Source: a bacterium (GTDB lineage Bacteria; Elusimicrobiota; Elusimicrobia; UBA1565; UBA9628). Taken from it: DNA of 64,000 nt. The DNA lies in assembly GCA_021796015.1 (NCBI GenBank), contig JAJYOT010000002.1:1-64000 (forward strand). The letters are read 5' to 3'. The notes below the pieces were generated by a model that did no database searches, was not told the origin of the DNA, and saw only the letters and a list, made by a program, of their open reading frames with translations. The translations under genes were made by a program, and so were the position numbers. How positions within the stretch are numbered: the stretch's first letter is position 1; each line of letters opens with the position of its first letter. Positions 1-6,872 of the stretch are shown in pieces.

Positions 1-207
1 GAGCAGAGATTTTTTATCGCCTGGGCCCAAACCTGGTGCACCAATCAAACTGACCAATCCAAACGCCTTCAAGCCTTGACCGACCCGCATTCGGACCCCA
101 AATATCGGGCCAATGGCGCGGTTTCCAATATGCCGGAATTTGGACAAGCCTTCTCCTGCCCCGCAAAATCCCCGATGGTCCGCCAAAACGCTTGCCGGGT
201 CTGGTAA
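1..207 (+). CDS. M13 (neprilysin/PepO) family zinc metallopeptidase, C-terminal end only
   Basis: Only the last 68 codons are in the window; the gene starts upstream of base 1. The frame reads FFIAWAQTWC near the start, then HSDPKYRANG, AVSNMPEFGQAF and a terminal CRVW before TAA at 205-207. This is the diagnostic tail of M13 zinc peptidases, in which the last cysteine and tryptophan are conserved and help form the substrate chamber. The HExxH zinc motif would lie further upstream and cannot be checked. Family members are usually secreted or membrane-anchored oligopeptidases. The next gene begins 3-6 bases after the stop, so the two are probably co-transcribed. Confidence 0.9.
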   Translation, partial: EQRFFIAWAQTWCTNQTDQSKRLQALTDPHSDPKYRANGAVSNMPEFGQAFSCPAKSPMVRQNACRVW

Positions 208-210
208 AGT

Positions 211-903
211 TTGATGTCCGTCACCTCGATTACCAATCGCCGAATCGGGCCGCTCAAAGCCATCGAGATCGGTGAAGCGAAAAAAGGCCCGACCATCGTT
301 TTGTTTCATGGCTACGGCGCCTCGGGTTCCGATCTCGCCCCTGTATCGGCCGAAACCCCGCTGGATTTTCCGGCGCATTGGATTTTTCCCGACGCTCCCA
401 ACCGCACCAGCTTCGGGGGACTCGCCTGGTTTCAAATTGATGAAAAGGCCATTGAACAAGCGCAACAAAGCGGGGTTGCGGCTGATTTTTCAAACGCCGA
501 GCCCTCGGGATTTGAGGAAGCTAAAAGCGCGGGAATCGAGTTTTTAAAGGCGCTCAACATTCCTTTTGAAGATATGATGATCGGAGGGTTTAGCCAAGGC
601 TCCATGCTGGCGACGGAAATTTTTCTCTCTCAAAAAGAAAATTTTAAAGGCCTAGCTATTTTTTCTGGAAATATCATAAATCAGAAATCTCTTCTTTCAA
701 AAGCTCCGCTCAAAAAAGGCCTGTCTTTTTTTCAAAGCCACGGAATCGCCGATCCGATTTTAGGGTTTTCCGGAGCGCGAAAACTATTTGATCTTTTGAC
801 AGAATCGGGACTCAAGGGAGAATTTCTCAAATTTGAAGGCGGGCACACTATTTCACTTGAAACCCTTGAAGCCTTCGGTTCTTGGGTTGATAAAATCCGC
901 TGA
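211..903 (+). CDS. Alpha/beta hydrolase of the phospholipase/carboxylesterase (YpfH/EstB-like) family
   Basis: A 230-residue cytosolic-looking serine esterase with no signal peptide. The oxyanion-hole strand LFHGYGASGSDL is at residues 31-42. The nucleophile elbow GGFSQGS places the catalytic serine at about 128, with Asp181 (GIADPILG) and His212 (EGGHTI) completing the triad. The length is typical of the small carboxylesterase family, which hydrolyses short acyl esters or lysophospholipids; the substrate is unknown. The first codon is TTG at 211 with an ATG right after it at 214, and either could be the start. It sits 3 bases after the M13 peptidase and 12 bases before the phosphatase gene, so the three form one likely operon. 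Confidence 0.85.
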   Translation: MMSVTSITNRRIGPLKAIEIGEAKKGPTIVLFHGYGASGSDLAPVSAETPLDFPAHWIFPDAPNRTSFGGLAWFQIDEKAIEQAQQSGVAADFSNAEPSGFEEAKSAGIEFLKALNIPFEDMMIGGFSQGSMLATEIFLSQKENFKGLAIFSGNIINQKSLLSKAPLKKGLSFFQSHGIADPILGFSGARKLFDLLTESGLKGEFLKFEGGHTISLETLEAFGSWVDKIR

Positions 904-915
904 CCAATTTCTCCC

Positions 916-1491
916 ATGATTTTTTCTATTTTAAGCCTTCTCTTATCGCAGTTTCTCGCCGCCGCATCCGCGCCCTCGCCGATTCCTAATTTCGGCCAAG
1001 TCGAACCGGGAATCTATAGAGGCGCGACTCTTTCAAAGGATGATCAATATCGTTACCTTAAAGAAAATCTCAGCGTTGATGATGTGGTGGATTTAAGACT
1101 CAAGCCGGATAATCAAGACTCCTGCCATAATTGGAATTTGAATTGCGAAAATTTTCCCATCCGGCTGTCTTTCCCAGGGGAAGACGCGACTTTCGATATG
1201 GAAATGTTTAAGAAAGCTTTCTCTTTTGTCCTTTCTGAACGCGCGGCCGGACGCCAAGTCTATTTCCACTGCAAGAAGGGCTCCGACAGAACGGGAGCCC
1301 TGGCGGCGGCTCTTTTAATTCGCGAAAAGGCTTGTCACCGAGATTTCAATCCGGATGAGTTATGGAACGAAGTGAAAAACCGCCTCAAACAACATCATTT
1401 TCACTTCTTCTTCATCTTTCTTAAGAAAGACATCCGCTCCTGGGTTTATCACTTTGATAAAAACCCGTGGCTGTGCCAAGAGCCCCATTAA
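916..1491 (+). CDS. Exported dual-specificity/tyrosine phosphatase-like protein
   Basis: A 191-residue protein starting with a hydrophobic signal-like stretch (residues 1-18, ending AAASA), so probably exported. The phosphatase P-loop HCKKGSDRTG (residues 118-127) gives the CX5R signature with Cys119 and Arg125. A preceding VDLRLKPDN segment matches the region that carries the general acid in DSP/PTP-like enzymes. Known members remove phosphate from phosphotyrosine, inositol phosphates or other small phosphoesters; the substrate cannot be read from sequence. The gene follows the esterase by 12 bases and ends 3 bases before the convergent acs gene. The family call is firm, the exported location probable. 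Confidence 0.8.
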   Translation: MIFSILSLLLSQFLAAASAPSPIPNFGQVEPGIYRGATLSKDDQYRYLKENLSVDDVVDLRLKPDNQDSCHNWNLNCENFPIRLSFPGEDATFDMEMFKKAFSFVLSERAAGRQVYFHCKKGSDRTGALAAALLIREKACHRDFNPDELWNEVKNRLKQHHFHFFFIFLKKDIRSWVYHFDKNPWLCQEPH

Positions 1492-1494
1492 GAA

Positions 1495-3492
1495 CTACTC
1501 TTCTTCTTGGTTCTGAAGTTTTTCGAGAGCGCCCAAGTCCTCAAGGGTCGTGATATCGCCTTTCACCGCGCCGCCGGAAGCGATTTCACGAAGAAGCCTT
1601 CGCATGATTTTTCCGGAACGGGTTTTAGGTAAGAGAGGCGTAAAGCGAATATCGGCGGGTTTGGCGATCGGGCTAATGGTGCGCCCGACATATTCCGAAA
1701 TCTCCCGCTTAAGCGACTCGTCGGGATTTTGTCCGTCTTTAAGAGTCACGAAGGCGCTGACCGCTTGCCCGGTCAAATTATCCGGACGTCCGACCACCGC
1801 CGCTTCCGCCACGGCGGGATGAGAAACCAAGGCGGATTCTATTTCCATCGTCGAAAGCCGGTGGCCGGAAACGTTCAGGACGTCGTCAATGCGGCCCAAA
1901 ACCCAAAAATACCCGTCCTTGTCTTTTCTCGCGCCGTCTCCGGTGAAATAATAGGGATGACTTTTCTTATCCGCGGAATGCACTTGGCTGAAATATTGCT
2001 CCTTGTAACGGGCGGGATTTCCGTAAATGGTTCTCAGCATCCCGGGCCACGGTTTTTTAATGACCAAATACCCGCCCGCGCCCAACGGAACCGGATTGCC
2101 GGACTTGTCCACAACCTCGGCGTCAATTCCCGGAAGAGGAAGAGACGCCGAACCGGGTTTGGTTCCCGTCGCGCCCGGGAGGGGGGAAATCATGATGGAA
2201 CCCGTTTCCGTCTGCCACCAAGTATCCACAATCGGGCATTTTCCGCGCCCGATATTTTTGTGATACCACTGCCAGGCTTCCGGATTAATCGGCTCTCCCA
2301 CGCTGCCCAAAAGCCGGAGAGAAGATAAATCATGTTTTTTGGGCCAAGATTCTCCCAAGCGCATGAAAGCGCGAATGGCCGTCGGCGCGGTATAGAGAAT
2401 GGATATTTTGTGCCGCTCGATCATGGACCAAAAGCGATCCGGCGCCGGGTGCATGGGAGAGCCCTCATACATGAAAATCGTTGCTCCATTTAAAAGAGGA
2501 CCGTAAACCACATAAGAATGCCCCGTCACCCAGCCGATATCGGCCGTGCACCAAAAAAGATCGTCGTCCTTGAGATCAAAGACATGTTTCGTCGTCCATG
2601 CGGCCTGAACCAAATATCCTCCGGTCGTATGCAAAATGCCTTTCGGCTTTCCGGTCGAACCCGAAGTGTAGAGAATAAACAGCGGATGTTCGCTGTCCAA
2701 CTTTTCGGCGGGAGAATCATCAGAAGCTTCGGAGAGAGCTTCCGACCAATCCACGTCCCGCCCTTGAATCCAGGAAGAATTTTCCACGATGCCGCGGTTC
2801 AAAACCAAGACTTTTTCAACGCTCGAAGCTGTTTTAAGGGCCTCATCGACGACGTCCTTGGGTTTAACGATCAAGCCTTTCCGAAAGAACCCGTCGGCCG
2901 TAATGACCAGTTTGGCCTGGGCGTCTTGAATGCGTTCGGACAACGCCGAAGCGGAAAACCCGGCGAAAACCACGTTGTGGGGAGCGCCGATTCTCGAACA
3001 CGCCAGCATCGCAATGACCGCTTCTGGAACCATCGGCATATAAATTGCCACGCGATCACCTTTTTTGATTCCCAGATTCTTCAAGGCGTTGGCCGCGCGG
3101 CAAACCTCGCGGTAGAGCTCAAGGTAGGTTAGGACTTTTCTCTCGCCATTTTCGCCTTCCCAAATCAAGGCGGCTTTATGCCGGCGAAAACCGCCGAGAT
3201 GCCGGTCCAAGGCGTTGTAAGAGGCGTTGATTTTCCCGCCGACGAACCATTTGGAAAACGGCGGCTTCCATGCCAAGGTTTTTTTCCAAGGCTTATGCCA
3301 AAAAAGCTCCCGGGCTTGCGACTCCCAAAATTTTTCAGGAGAGGCAAGCGCCTGTTTTCTTAATTTCTTAAGCTCGGCGAAACTTTTGACGTGCGCCAAG
3401 CGGCTGAAAGACTGAGAGGGGGGATAAACTTTTTTTTCTTTAAGAAGGACGTCTATCGCCGCTTCGCGGTTTTTTGTTTTTTCATGGGCCAT
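1495..3492 (-). CDS. acs: Acetyl-coenzyme A synthetase (AMP-forming)
   Basis: Activates acetate to acetyl-CoA through acetyl-AMP. Family marks are the P-loop-like [23 protein letters not shown] in the adenylate-binding core, [20 protein letters not shown] at the domain hinge, and the C-terminal [10 protein letters not shown] whose last lysine is the residue acetylated in other Acs enzymes. I chose the ATG at 3492 (MAHEKTKN), which has AAGGAAA about 3 bases upstream and gives 665 residues, close to the usual 650. An upstream in-frame ATG at 3549 would add 19 residues, but its GAGGT is too close to serve as a ribosome site. The gene is convergent with the phosphatase and downstream of the 48-residue membrane protein on the same strand. 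Confidence 0.95.
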   Translation of the reverse strand: MAHEKTKNREAAIDVLLKEKKVYPPSQSFSRLAHVKSFAELKKLRKQALASPEKFWESQARELFWHKPWKKTLAWKPPFSKWFVGGKINASYNALDRHLGGFRRHKAALIWEGENGERKVLTYLELYREVCRAANALKNLGIKKGDRVAIYMPMVPEAVIAMLACSRIGAPHNVVFAGFSASALSERIQDAQAKLVITADGFFRKGLIVKPKDVVDEALKTASSVEKVLVLNRGIVENSSWIQGRDVDWSEALSEASDDSPAEKLDSEHPLFILYTSGSTGKPKGILHTTGGYLVQAAWTTKHVFDLKDDDLFWCTADIGWVTGHSYVVYGPLLNGATIFMYEGSPMHPAPDRFWSMIERHKISILYTAPTAIRAFMRLGESWPKKHDLSSLRLLGSVGEPINPEAWQWYHKNIGRGKCPIVDTWWQTETGSIMISPLPGATGTKPGSASLPLPGIDAEVVDKSGNPVPLGAGGYLVIKKPWPGMLRTIYGNPARYKEQYFSQVHSADKKSHPYYFTGDGARKDKDGYFWVLGRIDDVLNVSGHRLSTMEIESALVSHPAVAEAAVVGRPDNLTGQAVSAFVTLKDGQNPDESLKREISEYVGRTISPIAKPADIRFTPLLPKTRSGKIMRRLLREIASGGAVKGDITTLEDLGALEKLQNQEEE

Positions 3493-3615
3493 GGTTTCCT
3501 TTTGAAACGGACTCTGGCGCCAACCATTTCCTCGCTTAGGCTCGGTCATACCTCGATGGTAACATTTTGAGGAACGGCGTTTTCAAGCGATATTTTACGG
3601 CTGGAAAATTCCGAT

Positions 3616-3762
3616 TTATTTAACGAAACGCAAAAGCGCGATCAAAAAGCTCAAAAAAGTGACTCCGCCGACCAGCATTTTCTCCATATGCCGGAAGCGA
3701 TCGTCCATTTGTCCCAATCGCCTATCAATCTGATCCAATCGCTTATCCACCTGCTCGAACAT
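3616..3762 (-). CDS. Small coiled-coil / single-pass membrane protein (48 aa)
   Basis: The minus-strand ATG at 3762 is preceded by a strong GGAGGAAGAAT ribosome site. The 48-codon frame reads MFEQVDKRLDQIDRRLGQMD, then DDRFRHMEKML, then a hydrophobic segment GGVTFLSFLIALLRF. The first 30 residues show a heptad-like spacing (VDKRLDQIDRRLGQMDDRF), as in short coiled coils. The last 16 could span a membrane, leaving the coiled coil in the cytoplasm. This resembles many unnamed small hemolysin XhlA-like or scaffold proteins, but I cannot assign a function. It lies upstream of acs on the same strand with a gap of about 120 bases, so co-transcription is possible. Confidence 0.65.
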   Translation of the reverse strand: MFEQVDKRLDQIDRRLGQMDDRFRHMEKMLVGGVTFLSFLIALLRFVK

Positions 3763-3924
3763 ATTCTTCCTCCTTATTTTAGCATCTCCTCGACATTCGC
3801 GCCAGGGGTCTTGCGCCGCCCTTATTTATACGGCCAAAGCCCTAAAATGTTCCCTGCAAGAAATTTGATAATCACCTCGAAAACGGTTTTTAATATAATA
3901 AACTCATATCATGTTAGACCGACA

Positions 3925-3930
3925 TATAAT
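3925..3930 (+). promoter_or_regulatory. Possible -10 element of the secreted orphan gene
   Basis: A perfect TATAAT lies 21 bases before the start codon of the secreted orphan, with a second TATAAT at 3894-3899. Neither has a good -35 hexamer at 16-18 bases, so this is only a weak promoter prediction in an AT-rich spacer. Confidence 0.3.
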
Positions 3931-3950
3931 AAATAGAGGAAACTAAAAAA

Positions 3951-4580
3951 ATGAAAAACTCAGGCAAAGGAGCTCTTGTCTGGGCATTCGGGATAGCTCT
4001 TTGTTCCAGCGCACTGGCTCAAAACAACTCAAGCGGCATAATCACACCACCAACAAGCCAAGCGACATCCATACCTATCCCCAGCCATAAAAAAACCTAC
4101 AAGAAAGCTCATCCCATGCGCAAAGTCGTCAAAAAAATGGGCAAGATGGAAAAAGAAAGATTATACGCCGAGGAATTTTTTACAAAGCCAAACTCAGAAA
4201 TGACGGAAGACAAGGCCCGAGCTATATTTAAAAAAATCGCTGGTACGAATAACAAACTCGCAAAGGCAGATTTAAAAGCATTGGATAGATACGATGAAAT
4301 GCAAAAAAATCCCATTATTCAAACATTAGAGAGTATATGGTACAACTGTTTAAATAATCTTAACCATTTGGGGCACATATCGACAGCGTCGAGTAAAAAG
4401 GCGTGCCAGAATGCTATGCGTTCATGTGGATGGCCATTTATTACGAGCGATGCTTCTTTCCGCGCACAAGCAATGCTTGGGATAAGCCCTGCGAAGTATA
4501 ACAATTTAAAAATTGACGACGTTCAGTCATTAGATGCCTGTATGGCCCAACAAATCCAGAATTATCTTACTGAACAATGA
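3951..4580 (+). CDS. Secreted protein of unknown function
   Basis: A 209-residue protein with a clear signal peptide: MKNSGKGALVWAFG, a hydrophobic core, and a likely cut after SSALA at about residue 23. A Ser/Thr/Pro-rich stretch follows, then a very basic segment (SHKKTYKKAHPMRKVVKKMG) and an alpha-helical, Lys-rich body. Two cysteines around 138 (WYNC) and 151 (KKAC) and more at 158 and 196 may pair in the periplasm. A GAGGAAAC ribosome site lies about 8 bases before the ATG. I do not recognise the family. It is the first gene of a lower-G+C patch that ends at rpmH. Confidence 0.6.
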   Translation: MKNSGKGALVWAFGIALCSSALAQNNSSGIITPPTSQATSIPIPSHKKTYKKAHPMRKVVKKMGKMEKERLYAEEFFTKPNSEMTEDKARAIFKKIAGTNNKLAKADLKALDRYDEMQKNPIIQTLESIWYNCLNNLNHLGHISTASSKKACQNAMRSCGWPFITSDASFRAQAMLGISPAKYNNLKIDDVQSLDACMAQQIQNYLTEQ

Positions 4581-4727
4581 AATAGCGGCTTAGTTAACGA
4601 TCCCAATGATTAGGCGAGAGCAGAATAATTCCCGCTACATCGTCGACTTGCTCAAGCGCGTCGTTCGCGTAAGCCATGAGATAATGAGAGTCATCAAGAA
4701 ACTGCCGTTAATTTCCGAAATCTCCCC

Positions 4728-5495
4728 ATGAACGGCTATATCGGCTTTTTCGACATTTTGGGGTATAAAAATTTTCTTAAAAATACCCCGAATGATGATG
4801 CGCAAAAGGCCGTTCTTCAACAAATCGTAAATATAAAAAAATCGGTAACAGAGTCATTAAAGACATCCTGTAACGGCAATCTCCCGCAGGGGATTGACGC
4901 GCTGATTAATCAAACTCAATGGATTATTTTTTCGGATACGATTGTTTTTACTATTGAATCCGTAAAATCTCCAGAAGACAACCATTTTCGTTGCATAGTC
5001 GCATTTACCACCACAAAGCACCTAATGACTCAGATGTTCAACTATGGTTTGCCGTTGCGTGGAGCGCTCCACTTCGGCCAATATAACGTGATTGAATCAA
5101 GCATGGCTGGAACTGGAATCATTGAGAGTATTGAATCCGGACAACATTTAAATGCGTCGGTGTGCGTTTTGACTCAGAAGTTGGTCGACCAATGGCTGTC
5201 CTTTAACGACGAAAAAGATTCAGTATTTCTGGATGAAGTATCCATTGAATATAAAATTCTGAATCGCGAAAATAAACGAGAAAAACAAAAATGTCTTATG
5301 TGGTTCGGCAAAGACGATGAAGATAAAAAAATGCAATCAGATGAAATTAAGAATATTTTGAAAGAAGACAAATACGGTCTATACGTCCGTAACGCTTTCT
5401 GGAAGCACAATAAAACTGTCTCAGACTCAAAAACCAAACGGAAACTTAAGGAAACGGAAAGATTCATCCGCTATTGCGTTTCAAAGCAGAAATAA
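4728..5495 (+). CDS. Nucleotide-cyclase-like protein of unknown function
   Basis: A 255-residue soluble protein. The N-terminal YIGFFDILGYKNFL resembles the first metal-binding strand of class III nucleotidyl cyclases (F-x-DI-x-GF). IIFSDTIVFTI (about residues 67-77) resembles the second metal-site strand, and LPLRGALHFGQ (about 107-117) resembles the later beta-strand with its conserved glycines. The C-terminal third is Lys/Glu-rich and helical. Proteins of this type are common in accessory regions and mostly uncharacterised; catalytic activity is not established here. Base composition is AT-richer than the flanking genes, which suggests transfer. No membrane effector gene that would pair with a cyclic-nucleotide signal is adjacent. 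The 147 bases upstream hold no clear promoter. Confidence 0.5.
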   Translation: MNGYIGFFDILGYKNFLKNTPNDDAQKAVLQQIVNIKKSVTESLKTSCNGNLPQGIDALINQTQWIIFSDTIVFTIESVKSPEDNHFRCIVAFTTTKHLMTQMFNYGLPLRGALHFGQYNVIESSMAGTGIIESIESGQHLNASVCVLTQKLVDQWLSFNDEKDSVFLDEVSIEYKILNRENKREKQKCLMWFGKDDEDKKMQSDEIKNILKEDKYGLYVRNAFWKHNKTVSDSKTKRKLKETERFIRYCVSKQK

Positions 5496-5509
5496 GAGCG
5501 AAGGTTCCC

Positions 5510-5538
5510 TTGACAAAACCCTATTTTCAGTGCATACT
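5510..5538 (+). promoter_or_regulatory. Promoter of brnTA
   Basis: TTGACA (5510-5515), a 17-base spacer, then CATACT (5533-5538) directly preceded by the TG of an extended -10 region. Transcription should start near 5545, only a couple of bases before the GTG start of brnT, so the mRNA may be nearly leaderless. BrnA proteins usually repress their own promoter; a specific operator is not obvious. Confidence 0.65.
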
Positions 5539-5546
5539 ATTAATGC

Positions 5547-5828
5547 GTGGACTTTGAATGGGACGAGCGCAAGAGAGAAATCAACAGAAACAAACACGGC
5601 ATCGCTTTTGAGAAAGTGGTCGAAGCCTTTACCGACCCCTTTAACTTAATTTCTCTCGACTCGGCGCATTCCACAGACAATGAAAAACGACAGATTCTAA
5701 TAGGCCGCTCGGAATGCGGGATAGTCGTGGTCGTATTTACGATCAGAAACTCCGCGATTCGCCTCATCAGCGCACGAAGAGCGAACCGACGGGAGAGGAA
5801 AAATTATGAAGCCTATAAAGACCGCTAA
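5547..5828 (+). CDS. brnT: BrnT family ribonuclease toxin
   Basis: A 93-residue protein with the BrnT signature: N-terminal FEWDERKREINRNKHGIAF, then FTDPFNLISLDSAHS, RQILIGRSECGIVVVVFTIR and ISARRANRRERKNYE. BrnT is a RelE-fold ribonuclease that cleaves mRNA and stops translation until bound by BrnA. The start is GTG at 5547. No ribosome site is visible, and the promoter predicts a start of transcription almost at this codon. The reading frame overlaps brnA by 23 bases, the usual arrangement for this pair. It lies at the edge of the accessory patch, just before rpmH. Confidence 0.88.
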   Translation: MDFEWDERKREINRNKHGIAFEKVVEAFTDPFNLISLDSAHSTDNEKRQILIGRSECGIVVVVFTIRNSAIRLISARRANRRERKNYEAYKDR

Positions 5829-6078
5829 AAACGAGATTCCTGATTTTGACTTCTCACGCGCGCGAAAACCTACCAAAACGGAGCGCGCGGTCTTCCAAGA
5901 AGCCGTCAGGCGCTTCCAGCGCCGCGGCCGACCGCCCAAGAAGACGGATAAGTATCGCCGCATCACCATTCGCATCCATCCGCAGGTTTTGACCTGGGCC
6001 AAAGCCGAGGCCCGAAAGCGCAAAATGGGATATCAGACCTTCATTAACGAAACCCTCCTGGCCGATAGGCTGGGTTAA
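5806..6078 (+). CDS. brnA: BrnA family antitoxin (ribbon-helix-helix)
   Basis: A 90-residue partner of BrnT. The N-terminal part (IPDFDFSRARKP) is the stretch that wraps the toxin in this family. The C-terminal ribbon-helix-helix (RRITIRIHPQVLTWAKAEAR, then KRKMGYQTFINETL) should dimerise, bind DNA and repress the brnTA promoter. It starts at an ATG inside the end of brnT (AGAGGAAAAATT upstream), so expression is coupled. It ends 51 bases before rpmH. Confidence 0.85.
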   Translation: MKPIKTAKNEIPDFDFSRARKPTKTERAVFQEAVRRFQRRGRPPKKTDKYRRITIRIHPQVLTWAKAEARKRKMGYQTFINETLLADRLG

Positions 6079-6114
6079 ATTTCATCAGAAAAACAAGGCC
6101 GGAAGAATTTTTGA

Positions 6115-6120
6115 TATAAT
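6115..6120 (+). promoter_or_regulatory. Likely -10 element of the rpmH operon
   Basis: A perfect TATAAT in TTTTTGATATAATAG ends 9 bases before the rpmH start codon; no convincing -35 is seen. The leader would be very short and contains no evident ribosome site, so rpmH may be translated from a short or leaderless transcript. Confidence 0.4.
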
Positions 6121-6129
6121 AGACCCATT

Positions 6130-6267
6130 ATGCTACCTACATTTAGACCGCACAATAAGAAAAGAAAAAGGGCCATCGGATTTCGAGCTCGGATGAAGAC
6201 TTCCGGCGGAAGAGGGGTTTTGAGCCGCCGCAGGCAGAAGGGCCGTCACGTCCTCGTCCAAGCCTAA
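6130..6267 (+). CDS. rpmH: Ribosomal protein bL34
   Basis: A 45-residue, very basic protein: [18 protein letters not shown], then [20 protein letters not shown] and RHVLVQA. The central GFRxRMxTxxGRxVLxxRRxKGR is the L34 signature. It sits in the large ribosomal subunit near the 23S domain I. As in most bacteria it is followed at once by rnpA. dnaA, which often lies just upstream of rpmH near the replication origin, is not in the window. Confidence 0.95.
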   Translation: MLPTFRPHNKKRKRAIGFRARMKTSGGRGVLSRRRQKGRHVLVQA

Positions 6268-6274
6268 AACCGCG

Positions 6275-6652
6275 ATTCGCCTTCGCCTTAGTTCTTCTCA
6301 GCGGCTTAAATCCCGCAAGGAATTCGGGCGGGTCTTCGCTTATGGGAAAAAAGTCGCCGTTCCGGGAGTTGTATTGCGTTTCTCCGTCCGCCCCACGCAC
6401 GAGATTCCAATGCCTTCAATAAAATCTGGAAAAGCTCGCTTCGGGGTTTCCGTCGTTAAAAAGACGGGAAATGCCGTCAAAAGAAACCGGCTGCGGCGCC
6501 TGGCCAAGGAAGCCTTTCGGCTCAATCAAAACCGCGTCAAAGACGGAATGGACCTTATCGTCTCGATTCAGCCCGACTGCGCCTGGAAAAACTTCGCCGA
6601 GGCGGAAAAAGATTTTCTCAAGCTCTGCGAGAAAGCGGAAATTTTAACATGA
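6275..6652 (+). CDS. rnpA: Ribonuclease P protein component
   Basis: Protein subunit of RNase P, which matures tRNA 5' ends. The frame shows LKSRKEFGRVFAYG, then ARFGVSVVKKTGNAVKRN followed by RLRRLAKEAFR, the RNase P protein core with its RNA-binding RNR-type motif. The start is a puzzle. Between a stop at 6221 and the conserved region there is no in-frame ATG, GTG or TTG. The first is TTG at 6374, which would remove the conserved N-terminal strand. ATT at 6275, seven bases after the rpmH stop, would give 125 residues, the normal size, so I use it as a provisional start. Its end overlaps yidD (ATGA). Confidence 0.85.
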   Translation: MRLRLSSSQRLKSRKEFGRVFAYGKKVAVPGVVLRFSVRPTHEIPMPSIKSGKARFGVSVVKKTGNAVKRNRLRRLAKEAFRLNQNRVKDGMDLIVSIQPDCAWKNFAEAEKDFLKLCEKAEILT

Positions 6653-6870
6653 AAAAGTTTCTTCTCTTTTTCATTTCTATTTATCAAAAACTTCTCCGCC
6701 CGTTTCTGCGTCCCGCCTGTCGTTTTTACCCCAGCTGTTCCGATTACGCGAAAGAAGCAATTGAGACGCGGGGCTCTTTGCGCGGAATTTATTTCTCTCT
6801 TCGGAGACTGCTTAAATGCCACCCCTTCCACCCGGGAGGATATGACCCCGTAAAATCTGAGAGTTTATAA
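6649..6870 (+). CDS. yidD: Membrane protein insertion efficiency factor YidD
   Basis: A 73-residue small protein: N-terminal hydrophobic/amphipathic FLLFFISIYQKLLRPFLRP, then CRFYPSCSDYAKEAIE and RRLLKCHPFHPGGYDPV, the complete YidD signature with its conserved cysteines. It attaches to the inner face of the membrane and assists YidC. It overlaps the rnpA stop by four bases and ends 2 bases before yidC. Confidence 0.95.
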   Translation: MKKFLLFFISIYQKLLRPFLRPACRFYPSCSDYAKEAIETRGSLRGIYFSLRRLLKCHPFHPGGYDPVKSESL

Positions 6871-6872
6871 TC

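Noticed and set aside
4594..4707. Minus-strand open stretch of 37 codons reading LMAYANDALEQVDDVAG near its centre
   Set aside because: It looks like a coding remnant, but a stop codon lies directly upstream and there is no ribosome site; at 27-37 codons I cannot separate a decayed gene from chance.
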